Source: Okeania sp. SIO2C9
Lineage (GTDB): Bacteria; Cyanobacteriota; Cyanobacteriia; Cyanobacteriales; Microcoleaceae
DNA: 48,483 bases
Assembly: GCF_010672455.1 (NCBI RefSeq)
Contig: NZ_JAAHGO010000012.1
Coordinates: 264,068 to 312,550, forward strand
Direction: 5' to 3'
In this document: positions 35,785 to 43,439 of the stretch, one piece after another
Layout: the number at the start of each line of letters is the position of its first letter
How positions within the stretch are numbered: the stretch's first letter is position 1
Translations under genes and position numbers: made by a program
Notes under the pieces: model-generated
What the model was told of the DNA's origin: nothing
The model's database searches: none
What the model saw: only the letters and a program-made list of their open reading frames with translations

Positions 35785-36060
35785 ATGATGGAAACTAAGT
35801 TTAAAATACCTCAATTTCAACGTTTACAAATTTCTCAAATATCCGAGGGAGAAGATGAATATAAAATCATAGTTTCTGAAAAAGAAGTATCTATTAAAGG
35901 AGTGCCAGAAAAGTGTATGAAAAATTTATTTAGTCGAGAAACATTTACTGGAAAAGACGTCATAAATTTACTCCCTGATTATGACTGGAAAATAGATATT
36001 ATGCCAATATTATCGAAGCTAGTTAATGAAAGAGTTATTTTTGTAGAACCTGGAGTTTAA
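35785..36060 (+). CDS. Stand-alone winged-helix-like domain (copy 5)
   Basis: About 91 residues, intact: METKFKIPQFQRLQISQISE, EYKIIVSEKEVSIKGVPEKC and FVEPGV at the end. It is the only downstream copy without a frameshift. An ATG pair occurs at 35785/35788 (a TTG at 35779 is also in frame). Its stop is only 2 nt before the ATG of the ferredoxin-like gene, so it can couple that gene's translation in the way the full oxygenase gene must have done before. It could work as a separate peptide-binding subunit, comparable in size to stand-alone recognition elements of RiPP systems, or have no function beyond keeping the coupling. No clear ribosome site is seen. Confidence 0.65.
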   Translation: MMETKFKIPQFQRLQISQISEGEDEYKIIVSEKEVSIKGVPEKCMKNLFSRETFTGKDVINLLPDYDWKIDIMPILSKLVNERVIFVEPGV

Positions 36061-36062
36061 AT

Positions 36063-37073
36063 ATGAATACATTTTTTTGCGCTGATGCTTGCCGAAAAGC
36101 AAATGAAGATATTATTGGAAGTGGTACAAACTATTCCATATATGTGTTGATAGAGTGCCCTTACCCTTGGGATTATAATGCTTATGAGTCTCGTTATCTA
36201 CCAGAAAATTTAGAGATTTTGATGAGAGAAGTCAGTAAATCTAAGCTTTCAGTCAGATTTTTACTAATCACTCAAAATCAAAATCAAAGACAAAATAATA
36301 GAAAAATTTTAATCTATGAAAAAGAGCAAAGTTCATTTGTAAGTGGTTATAAAAAATATGAATTTGATGTAGAACATCCTGAAAAAATGGCTCCTGTTAT
36401 TCAAAAATATTTAGCAGGAGATAATTCAGATATTAATGCTCAAGAAAATCAAATTAGGGATATGTTAGTTTGTACTCACGGTAGCCATGATAAGTGCTGT
36501 GCTAAATATGGTAATCCGTTTTATATGCAAGCTAAAAAAACTATTTCCGAATTGGGTGTAAAAAATACTAGGATTTGGAAAGCAAGTCACTTTGGTGGCC
36601 ATAGATTCGCACCTACTATGATTGATTTTCCTGATGGTAGATATTATGGGTTACTTGATGGGGAATCTTTTAAATCTATTTTGCTACGAACGGGCAATAT
36701 TAAATTATTAGGTGGTGTATATCGAGGTTGGGGCATTTTACCAACTTGTATTCAGGCATTAGAAAGGGAACTTATGTTCCGCCATGGTTGGGAATGGTTT
36801 GAGTATAAGATTAATTTTTTAGACCTCGATATAAATTCTGATAGAACATTAATTAACACTCAATTAGCTGTAGTTAAACCTGATGGATCTAGATACACTT
36901 GTGAAGGTAGGTTAGTCAAAGATGAAAGTAAAACTATTCAACTCAAAGGTTCCTGCGATGCTACTAATAGTTATGAATTTATAAAGTATTATGTTAGCCA
37001 TATTAATTTCACAATTGAACGGAAAATTACTGAGAAAGTAGTTGTAAATTATCCTCAGAAAAAAGCAAGTTAA
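36063..37073 (+). CDS. Sucrase/ferredoxin-like (thioredoxin-fold Fe-S) protein
   Basis: 336 residues of the Suc_Fer-like family (Apd1/Aim32 relatives), whose thioredoxin-like C-terminal half binds a [2Fe-2S] cluster. Visible: MLVCTHGSHDKCCAKYGNPF with Cys137, Cys145 and Cys146, and KASHFGGHRFAPTMIDFPDG with His176 and His180, followed by GVYRGWGILPTCIQALEREL. The N-terminal Cys pair FFCADACRK is also family-typical. It could pass electrons to a partner enzyme. It follows the domain array by 2 nt and was once directly behind the oxygenase gene, which is strong evidence for a shared task. The 3' end overlaps the convergent GNAT gene by ~47 bp. Confidence 0.9.
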   Translation: MNTFFCADACRKANEDIIGSGTNYSIYVLIECPYPWDYNAYESRYLPENLEILMREVSKSKLSVRFLLITQNQNQRQNNRKILIYEKEQSSFVSGYKKYEFDVEHPEKMAPVIQKYLAGDNSDINAQENQIRDMLVCTHGSHDKCCAKYGNPFYMQAKKTISELGVKNTRIWKASHFGGHRFAPTMIDFPDGRYYGLLDGESFKSILLRTGNIKLLGGVYRGWGILPTCIQALERELMFRHGWEWFEYKINFLDLDINSDRTLINTQLAVVKPDGSRYTCEGRLVKDESKTIQLKGSCDATNSYEFIKYYVSHINFTIERKITEKVVVNYPQKKAS

Positions 37074-37497
37074 AGTACATAAATTGATGGGGTATGTCTA
37101 AAAATTGAAATGGCTCGCCAGTTTCAATAAAACCTATTCTTTTATAGAACTTAGAAGCACTGAGACGAGTCATTACTCTCAAATGTTTTAGTTGTTTTTG
37201 CTTGGCAATTTCAATAATTTTTTTGGTTATAGCTGTTCCTATTCCCTGAAATTGAAATTCAGGCAAAACACAAAGATATGCAATACTTCCTAATTCTTCA
37301 GATATTTCCCGGAGTCTAGCTGACCCAATAATTTGTTGTTTGCAAATAGCAATAATATGTAAAGCACTATCTTCATATTCGTCTTTTTCTGTTCCTATCT
37401 CCATATTTATTGGCGCTCTTAATACTAACCAACGTTGATAATACATTGCATCTTTTTCTTGTTGGTTTTGAATTAAGCGAATCTGAAATTCTCTCAT
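37027..37497 (-). CDS. GNAT family N-acetyltransferase
   Basis: 156 residues. The acetyl-CoA binding motif is VLPEFQFQGIGTAITKKIIE (Q-x-x-G-I/x-G), with SASKFYKRIGFIETGEPFQF as the usual C-terminal FY-x-x-x-GF strand. Two conserved pieces, RWLVLRAPINMEIGTEKDEY and HIIAICKQQIIGSARLRE, suggest a distinct cyanobacterial subgroup. The substrate is unknown. Convergent with, and overlapping, the ferredoxin-like gene, so I do not count it as part of that operon. Confidence 0.9.
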   Translation of the reverse strand: MREFQIRLIQNQQEKDAMYYQRWLVLRAPINMEIGTEKDEYEDSALHIIAICKQQIIGSARLREISEELGSIAYLCVLPEFQFQGIGTAITKKIIEIAKQKQLKHLRVMTRLSASKFYKRIGFIETGEPFQFLDIPHQFMYFNLLFSEDNLQLLSQ

Positions 37498-38141
37498 TTT
37501 TCAAGCATCTTTAATGGGTGTATCTCAATTTTAAATAAAGCCAAAAATTTATCGCTTTTAGGAAACAACTCATCTGGCAACAGGGAATATATAGGAGAAA
37601 GTATGTTTGCAAATATTGAGATGCACCCTCTTTAATTATGGCTTACCGATTAAATTTAAAACCATTGACAGAGTTTGGCTAAAGCCTTTTTGTGGTTGAA
37701 AAAAGGTAAGTATTCAGCCTTCAGCTATCAGCTTAATTAGCTTTAATTGTATAGGTTAAAAACTCAAAACAAGTCTTGCTTGTGTTTCAATTTATGGGTA
37801 GAAAATGTAGTATAAGTTAAACGAATTTTTACTTCATTCATTAAAAAGCTGAGAGCTGACCGCTAGAGAGCTGACCGCTAATAGCTGTTTGCCCAGCAGT
37901 CCGCAGGAAATGCTTACGAAAAAAGTACCAGGTTTCCAGTCCAAAACCCTCAAAAAGTTAGCATAACATAAAAGGCATAATAATTGCAGAAAAATCACTC
38001 TAAAAATTGTTCCAACTACCTCCTAATTAAATGCTATTCTCCGTTCCTCCTAACTACTTTCTACTCCCCCACTCCCCTACTCCCCCAATCCTGAAAAAGA
38101 CTTTATCAGCAAACCCTAATTAAAGGCGATCGCCATTCAGA
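37498..38141. other. Intergenic region, no gene seen
   Basis: 644 bp: TCAGCCTTCAGCTATCAGCT near 37700, AGAGCTGACCGCTAGAGAGC duplication near 37852-37875, a TTTGCCCAGCAGTCCGCAGG fragment, and CTACTCCCCCACTCCCCTAC near 38072. Nothing coding. Confidence 0.55.
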
Positions 38142-38861
38142 TTAAGGCCAAGCAGGATGAGATAATATAGACCCAAACATTCGTACCCCACGCAGTAAAT
38201 TGGATAGAGGCAAATGGCCTTTTGGCGCACTCAAATCCCAAGTAAATTCATTTGGATATCTCGTCCAACTATTGCCATTTTTCCAGCCGATTTTTGGTAG
38301 CAACTTATCCCAATTTTTACCCACGCTTAACCACATTTCTCTCTGTACAGAATATCCAAATTTACCTTCTGAATAAACCAACCACATAGTATTAATAGTC
38401 TGGAAATCTGGAATGGGAATACTATCTACTTCTGAAAAATAAAGCCATTTTCTTTGTACAGCTGCCTCTCCTGCCAATTCACACAATTTTTGCATAGTTA
38501 ATTTATCAGCTTCTAAAAAATCTTGATGAGCTAGTTTTACTTGTATATGACTATAGTCAACATTAGATTCTGATTTTATAGGTACAACTCCCAGAGGAAA
38601 ATTTTTATTTATAAATTCATCAACTTTCGATGAATCTACTTGACGTAAAACTTGGTATATTTTTCCTGAAATTATAGTAGGTGAATCTAATTTTTGCGTT
38701 TGTAAAAATTCCATTAATATTTGCAAACCATCATTCCCTGTTTGTGCCAAAAGAGGAATTACCTGTAACTGTTTTTTTTCAGAACTAGATTCTAATTGAG
38801 ATTGCAGTTCAGCTATATTAAATGAGGGGTTTGTTGTAGAATTAATCCTTGATTCTGTCAT
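38142..38861 (-). CDS. gun4: GUN4, Mg-chelatase regulator
   Basis: 239 residues, full-length cyanobacterial GUN4. The N-terminal helical bundle is at about 16-90 (IAELQSQLESSSEKKQLQVI, LLAQTGNDGLQILMEFLQTQ) and the porphyrin-binding core at about 108-235: LAHQDFLEADKLTMQKLCEL, VDSIPIPDFQTINTMWLVYS, FGYSVQREMWLSVGKNWDKL, and GNSWTRYPNEFTWDLSAPKG. GUN4 binds protoporphyrin IX and Mg-protoporphyrin and stimulates Mg-chelatase in chlorophyll synthesis. The many GUN4-domain proteins of cyanobacteria are fusions; this one has the plain, authentic layout. Monocistronic. Confidence 0.93.
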   Translation of the reverse strand: MTESRINSTTNPSFNIAELQSQLESSSEKKQLQVIPLLAQTGNDGLQILMEFLQTQKLDSPTIISGKIYQVLRQVDSSKVDEFINKNFPLGVVPIKSESNVDYSHIQVKLAHQDFLEADKLTMQKLCELAGEAAVQRKWLYFSEVDSIPIPDFQTINTMWLVYSEGKFGYSVQREMWLSVGKNWDKLLPKIGWKNGNSWTRYPNEFTWDLSAPKGHLPLSNLLRGVRMFGSILSHPAWP

Positions 38862-38904
38862 AAAATTACTGTGTGTTTCAGCTTTTGAAGTTAATTGATA
38901 ATTA

Positions 38905-39073
38905 ACCGAATAATTAAGGTTTAAAGTCTCTTCCTTAAAAAGATAAAAAAGCAGTCGATCTTCGGAGCTTCCCGTAGGGTGGTATGGTGAGGATACCTCG
39001 CCATATCCAATCGACTAAGAGAAGAAAAAATTTTCCTTTTACTCAATCTTGTTCTTGAAAAGAAGAGGTAATT
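38905..39073. repeat. MITE-like family A, long copy
   Basis: ACCGAATAATTAAGGTTTAA to AAAGAAGAGGTAATT, with AAGCAGTCGATCTTCGGAGC and ATATCCAATCGAC inside. Fills most of the gap between gun4 and the rfaE2-like gene; followed by TTAATTATTAATTATTAATT. Confidence 0.75.
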
Positions 39074-39102
39074 GTTAATTATTAATTATTAATTGTTGAA
39101 AA

Positions 39103-39609
39103 CTATTTATTGTGTAAAATACGATTAATAATTCTAGTAGTGGAAGTAGAAACCTCTATTTGAATTAAAGAAATTTTACCACCATATTCGATAATTTTTG
39201 GTGCTTCTGGTAATGTTTCAACCGAATAGTCCCCACCCTTAACATATATATCAGGTTTAAGTCGTTCTATCAGATGAGTAGCAGTCGTTTCATCAAACAT
39301 GACGACTCCGTCCACTGGTTTCAGAGCGACTAAAACTTCTGCCCGTTGGTCTTGGGGGATAATTGGCCGCACAGGATATCCCGATTGTTGTGGCTTAATT
39401 GTTTGTACTGATCGGTCGCTATTTAACCCTACTATTAGCGAGCGTCCCAAAGATTTAGCTGCCCATAAATAGCGAATATGTCCTGCATGAAGTAGATCAA
39501 AGCATCCATTTGTAAATACTAAAGGTCGCCAATCAGTTGGTTGAAAATTGATTGTCTGTTCTAGTTCAATTAAATTGTACAAACCAGAAATTAGTTTTTG
39601 GGAGTCCAT
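39103..39609 (-). CDS. RfaE2/HldE-type nucleotidyltransferase
   Basis: 168 residues. Cytidylyltransferase-like fold: LVFTNGCFDLLHAGHIRYLW has the HxGH nucleotide-binding motif, then VGLNSDRSVQTIKPQQSGYP, PVDGVVMFDETTATHLIERL and DIYVKGGDYSVETLPEAPKI, and STSTTRIINRIL provides the C-terminal ISTT-like motif. It matches the adenylyltransferase that activates D-glycero-beta-D-manno-heptose 1-phosphate (or a similar sugar phosphate) for LPS/surface polysaccharide. The kinase half of HldE is absent, so it is a stand-alone RfaE2. Starts 16 nt after the response regulator gene, which is read first; probably one operon. Confidence 0.92.
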   Translation of the reverse strand: MDSQKLISGLYNLIELEQTINFQPTDWRPLVFTNGCFDLLHAGHIRYLWAAKSLGRSLIVGLNSDRSVQTIKPQQSGYPVRPIIPQDQRAEVLVALKPVDGVVMFDETTATHLIERLKPDIYVKGGDYSVETLPEAPKIIEYGGKISLIQIEVSTSTTRIINRILHNK

Positions 39610-39625
39610 TCTTTAATATTTATCT

Positions 39626-40321
39626 TTATGCTTGACCTTCATTGACATTTTGTTCAGTAGGTACTTGATATCCATGTTCAAACGCATAACGAACTAACTG
39701 GGAGCGATTTTCTAAATTTAGCTTTCTCATTATTTTACTCAAATGAGTTTGTACAGTTCGAGGACTAATAAATAGGCGATCGCTGATCTGTTTATTTGTC
39801 AAACCTTGAGCTACTTCCCAAAAAACTCTTTCTTCTGCTGGTGTTAGAGGTAGTGGTTCGGGAATTTCCTGAGATTTTGTTGTTTGAACTAGATTCTTTT
39901 CAGTAAGCTTTTTCATTTCCAGATGAACACGACGGGAACGGTCTAATTGAGCCTCAATTTTTGCTACCAATTCTCGCATTTCAAATGGCTTATTTATATA
40001 ATCATCTGCTCCCATAGATAAACCCACAATTCGGTCTTCTAACTCTCCTTTACTCGATAGAAATATAAATGGTACTAATTGACCCAAATCACTAGAGCGT
40101 AAACGTTGACAAAATTCCAAACCATCCATTTGCGGCATCATTATATCAGAAACAATTAAATCCGGATTTAATTGTTCTAACATTGATAGTGCATCTAAAC
40201 CAGAATTTGCATCTTTGACCTCATATCCTTGTAATTCTAGATGTCGTTTTAATAGAATTCTTAAGCTGTCTTCATCATCTACTATTAGTATTTGTTTCTT
40301 GTTCTCAATGTTATCGTTCAT
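39626..40321 (-). CDS. Response regulator, REC plus LuxR-type HTH (NarL/FixJ class)
   Basis: 231 residues. Receiver domain ~10-125: ILIVDDEDSLRILLKRHLEL with the acidic pair, phospho-acceptor Asp59 in DLIVSDIMMPQMDG, and Lys111 in DYINKPFEMRELV. After a ~35-residue linker comes the LuxR HTH: LTPAEERVFWEVAQGLTNKQ, ISPRTVQTHLSKIMRKLNLE. It is a DNA-binding regulator; the Ycf29-like cyanobacterial group has this layout, but I do not assign a name. No histidine kinase is beside it. Followed by the rfaE2-like gene, which it may co-express with. A GCGATCGC octamer lies in the HTH. Confidence 0.93.
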   Translation of the reverse strand: MNDNIENKKQILIVDDEDSLRILLKRHLELQGYEVKDANSGLDALSMLEQLNPDLIVSDIMMPQMDGLEFCQRLRSSDLGQLVPFIFLSSKGELEDRIVGLSMGADDYINKPFEMRELVAKIEAQLDRSRRVHLEMKKLTEKNLVQTTKSQEIPEPLPLTPAEERVFWEVAQGLTNKQISDRLFISPRTVQTHLSKIMRKLNLENRSQLVRYAFEHGYQVPTEQNVNEGQA

Positions 40322-40424
40322 TGCTGACTTAATCCTCCTCGTTTACCCATTCATACTAGAATAATATCTTGTTATATTTATTTATTTTTACATTAATTTT
40401 CTACTTTTAATATGATATAGTAGA

Positions 40425-40517
40425 TATAGTAATTTCAAATAACAATGAAACACTTGTTCTGCTAAAAGTATTTCAATGAAAGAAACCCTTGTCTCAATCT
40501 AAACTGAAATGACTCTA
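40425..40517. repeat. MITE-like family B, copy 3 (inverted)
   Basis: TATAGTAATTTCAAATAAC to CAATCTAAACTGAAATGACT; the reverse complement aligns with 33144-33237, including GTCTCAATCTAAACTG. Confidence 0.78.
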
Positions 40518-40882
40518 TTTGTGATTTTCATTAGTATTTTTTTGTAGACTGTAGTTTTTACCATTATTTCTGGTTTTTAACAATTACTGAATCAATTAAT
40601 TTTTTTGAGATTTGTATTTAACTTAATACGAAATCTTACCTGATTTATTTGAACATTAGTATAAAAAAGTCAATATGATAGGTTTGAAGATCAAAAATCA
40701 AACTGTTAAAATAAGCTTAGTCAAGTAACAAAATTGGGTCTTGTAAAGAATGGTAGTAATTTGGCCTATTTCTAGACCATTATTACACAATATATACTTC
40801 AGTACCATCAATTTCTAAATAATAGTGATAGATAAATCCTGATAGATTCTTTGTAAACTCTGCGATAATGTTAAAGACAGAG

Positions 40883-40927
40883 AGTTACAGCTAATAGCTA
40901 AAACATATTTTAGCTATTAGCTGTAGT
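40883..40927. repeat. Strong inverted repeat
   Basis: CAGCTAATAGCTAAAA, a short loop, then TTTTAGCTATTAGCTG. A ~16-bp stem upstream of hpsJ; a possible attenuator or insertion end. Confidence 0.65.
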
Positions 40928-40997
40928 AGAGTGCATCCTCAGAAATTAAGACCCGCTATACCCAGTGAACGATAATTTTATAACTTAGTAAAATGCC

Positions 40998-41831
40998 ATG
41001 AAAGCAACAAACATTCGTCAATATTCCTCCATAGCTGCTAGGACTCTTACTGTAGTAGGGATAATTATGATTTTGTCTTCTCTACTTGACTTTGTAGTAT
41101 TGTCAATTCCTTTCAATATAAGTAGTAGAGCATGGCAAATTGGTCTAGTGACACAGTTAGTTGATCGAGGAATTATTCCTATGGTAGGAATGGCCCTATT
41201 ATTTACAGGCTATTGGGTAAACAGTAATTCTGGCCTTCAAGATAACTCCACATCCTCTATATTAGATTTGAGATTTTGGGGACTTTTACTAGCGAGCTTA
41301 TTAGGACTAATATATTTGTTACTATTTCCTCTACATTTAAATAATACTCGTCTAGCTCGGGCAGAGGCCATTGAACGAATAAATCAGCAAGCAAATACAG
41401 CTGAAACACAATTAGAAGCTCGTGTCAGTACCAGCGAATTTCAAAATCAGATACAACAAAGGCAAAGTCAATTAAAAAATCAATTTAGTACATTATTAGG
41501 AGATGAAACTAGGCTGAATGAAGCATTAGAAAATGAACAATTATCAGAGCAAGTGAAAAGCTTGTTAGAACAATCAAAAGAAAATCCTCAAATTATAGAT
41601 GAATTTCTCAATCGTCAGGCACAACAATTACCAGCTCAACTTTTAACTAGAATTCGTACTCGCAAGCAAGAATTAGAAGAACAAGCTAACAGCAATTCTT
41701 TTAAATCAAGTGTTAGAACAGGTTTTAGCAGCTTACTTTTAGCAGTAGGCTACATTATGATTGGTTGGACAGGTTTAAAAAATATGGGAATTATTAAAGG
41801 TAAAGGACGTCGCCAAAATCCTGCTAGATAG
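40998..41831 (+). CDS. hpsJ: HpsJ-like membrane protein
   Basis: 277 residues. Four likely membrane helices: ARTLTVVGIIMILSSLLDFV, GIIPMVGMALLFTGYWV, FWGLLLASLLGLIYLLLFPL and a C-terminal SLLLAVGYIMIGWTGL. Between the third and the last lies a long Gln/Glu-rich coiled coil (about 120-245; ARAEAIERINQQANTAETQL, RIRTRKQELEEQAN). This layout matches the HpsJ family, named for the hormogonium polysaccharide locus of filamentous cyanobacteria. The neighbour downstream is a glycosyltransferase on the same strand, which agrees with an exopolysaccharide role. The ATG at AATGCCATGAAAGC is chosen. Confidence 0.85.
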   Translation: MKATNIRQYSSIAARTLTVVGIIMILSSLLDFVVLSIPFNISSRAWQIGLVTQLVDRGIIPMVGMALLFTGYWVNSNSGLQDNSTSSILDLRFWGLLLASLLGLIYLLLFPLHLNNTRLARAEAIERINQQANTAETQLEARVSTSEFQNQIQQRQSQLKNQFSTLLGDETRLNEALENEQLSEQVKSLLEQSKENPQIIDEFLNRQAQQLPAQLLTRIRTRKQELEEQANSNSFKSSVRTGFSSLLLAVGYIMIGWTGLKNMGIIKGKGRRQNPAR

Positions 41832-42056
41832 TTAATTGAATGCAAAATAATATCTCATAATATTTAGAGTATTTAGAGATAAAAACTTTAAATAATTTGG
41901 TAAATTAGGTAGGGCAGTAAGAGCTAATTTTGACCAGTAAGGATTTAAGTTGAAACTTGCTTGATCGCAATGATCAACGCCCTACCTTTGAATATCATAA
42001 TTTCATTTCCGCATTTACCAACTTAATAACAAAGAGCAGTTACTAAAATTTACCGA

Positions 42057-42935
42057 ATGTTCTCAATTTATATACTGACTTACAACGAAGAGATAGATAT
42101 CGCGGCTTGTATTGAGTCAGCAATGTTGTCAGATGACATTATAATAGTAGACTCCTTAAGTAGCGATCGGACTGTAGAAATAGCAAAATCTTATAATGTA
42201 CGGATAGTTCCACATAAATTTGAAAGCCATGGAAAACAACGAACATGGATGCTACAGGAAGTTCCTACAAAATACGAATGGGTCTATATCCTAGAAGCAG
42301 ATGAACGAATGACCCCAGAATTATTCAACGAATGCCTAGAAGTAATAAAAAGTCAAGAATATATTGGGTATTATGTTGCGGAGCGAGTGTTATTTATGGG
42401 GAATTGGATTCGTAATAGTACACAATATCCCCGCTACCAGATGCGCTTATTTCGTAAAGACAAAGTATGGTTTACCGATTATGGTCATACAGAAAGAGAA
42501 GTTTGTGACGGTCCCACAAGTTTTTTGAAAGAAACTTATCCCCACTACACCTGCAGCAAAGGAATTTCTCGGTGGATAGAAAAGCACAATCGCTATTCTA
42601 CAGATGAAGCAGCAGAAACAGTTAGACAACTAGAAACAGGAAACGTATCTTGGAAAAATCTATTTTTTGGAGCTTCAGAAGTAGATAGAAGACGTGCCCT
42701 CAAAGATTTTTCCTTACGGTTGCCCTTTAGGCCAGTAATTCGCTTCATATATATGTATATTTTCCTGAAAGGATTTCTTGATGGCCAAGCAGGATTGGCT
42801 TGGTGTACCTTGCAAGCTTTCTACGAATATCTCATACTAATTAAAGTCTGGGAAATGAAAAATATGCCTGTACCATCATTAACTTCAGTCATCGATGCTA
42901 ATTCATCAAAAGTAGAAATAGAGGCACAAGGGTGA
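42057..42935 (+). CDS. Family 2 glycosyltransferase (WaaE-like)
   Basis: 292 residues. GT-A fold start FSIYILTYNEEIDIAACIES, then DDIIIVDSLSSDRTVEIAKS and WVYILEADERMTPELF, where EADE takes the place of the DxD metal site. FMGNWIRNSTQYPRYQMRLF and the C-terminal hydrophobic/amphipathic helix near FIYMYIFLKGFLDGQAGLAW are common to WaaE/KdtX-type LPS-core and exopolysaccharide glycosyltransferases. The sugar donor and acceptor are unknown. Lies 225 bp after hpsJ, same strand. Confidence 0.92.
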   Translation: MFSIYILTYNEEIDIAACIESAMLSDDIIIVDSLSSDRTVEIAKSYNVRIVPHKFESHGKQRTWMLQEVPTKYEWVYILEADERMTPELFNECLEVIKSQEYIGYYVAERVLFMGNWIRNSTQYPRYQMRLFRKDKVWFTDYGHTEREVCDGPTSFLKETYPHYTCSKGISRWIEKHNRYSTDEAAETVRQLETGNVSWKNLFFGASEVDRRRALKDFSLRLPFRPVIRFIYMYIFLKGFLDGQAGLAWCTLQAFYEYLILIKVWEMKNMPVPSLTSVIDANSSKVEIEAQG

Positions 42936-43439
42936 AACATAACTTAACCATTGGAACAACTGTTGCTTGCTAGAGCTTAAAAACGTAGACTATCCAAGAC
43001 TTATATCTACAAAATGTCTATGTTTTTATGCCATTAATTTGTGTTATTATCACATACGTCTGCTAAGACCAGAGGATTTTAGCAACGATTATGGAGTGTT
43101 TTGCACTCGACTTTTCATCTCTGATGAAAACCCTAGAGGGAATCCTAAACTCAATGTGTTTGAGCGGAACATTAACCTTCTTTGCCAGTAGACTTATGGA
43201 CAGGTGAGTCGGAAAATCGCTCTTAGTCACCGATGAAGAGCGTGTCTAGGATTATCTAGATTTTTAGAAGGTGCTAAATAGCTATAGTGATTAAGTTGTT
43301 GAGTTTACTGATTATATTATGTAGCCCCACCCACAAAGGCTGATTAATAACTTGAGTATTGCAAGGTAAATCAAAATTAATAGTTAATATTCCCCAGTAA
43401 ACATCGTAAATCTACACAAAACCTAAATAAATTTAAAGT
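42936..43439. other. Spacer before dxs
   Basis: 504 bp. Contains a small hairpin CGCTCTTAGTCACCGATGAAGAGCG near 43217-43241. A 74-codon open frame with a TTG start (42967-43191) has no family features and is rejected. Probably the dxs promoter and leader. Confidence 0.55.

Larger units (their letters stand above)
34512..36060. repeat. Tandem array of the oxygenase C-terminal domain (5 copies, ~299 bp)
   Basis: The GAAACTAAG/GAAAACTAA landmark recurs at 34534 (in the intact gene), 34833, 35131, 35433 and 35791; spacing 299, 298, 302 and 358 bp. Each unit ends with the oxygenase stop and continues TAAACATGAATACATATATT, whose first part equals the start of the downstream ferredoxin-like gene (ATGAATACATTTTTTTGCG) and whose second part equals sequence inside the oxygenase gene (ATATATTTGCGAATGG). 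The unit is therefore 'oxygenase tail plus start of next gene', joined at a short T-rich homology. Confidence 0.92.
40322..40997. other. Divergent spacer with family B repeat
   Basis: 676 bp very AT-rich, with MITE-like family B copy 3 at 40425-40517 (inverted) and an inverted pair TTACAGCTAATAGCTAAAAC / ATTTTAGCTATTAGCTGTAG at about 40883-40925 (strong hairpin). Confidence 0.65.

Noticed and set aside
37027-37497. GNAT enzyme as part of the peptide-modifying cassette
   Set aside because: It is convergent and overlaps only at 3' ends; nothing indicates a shared transcript, although a role in acetylating the peptide cannot be excluded.
42967-43191. 74-codon open frame before dxs
   Set aside because: TTG start, no ribosome site, no family features.
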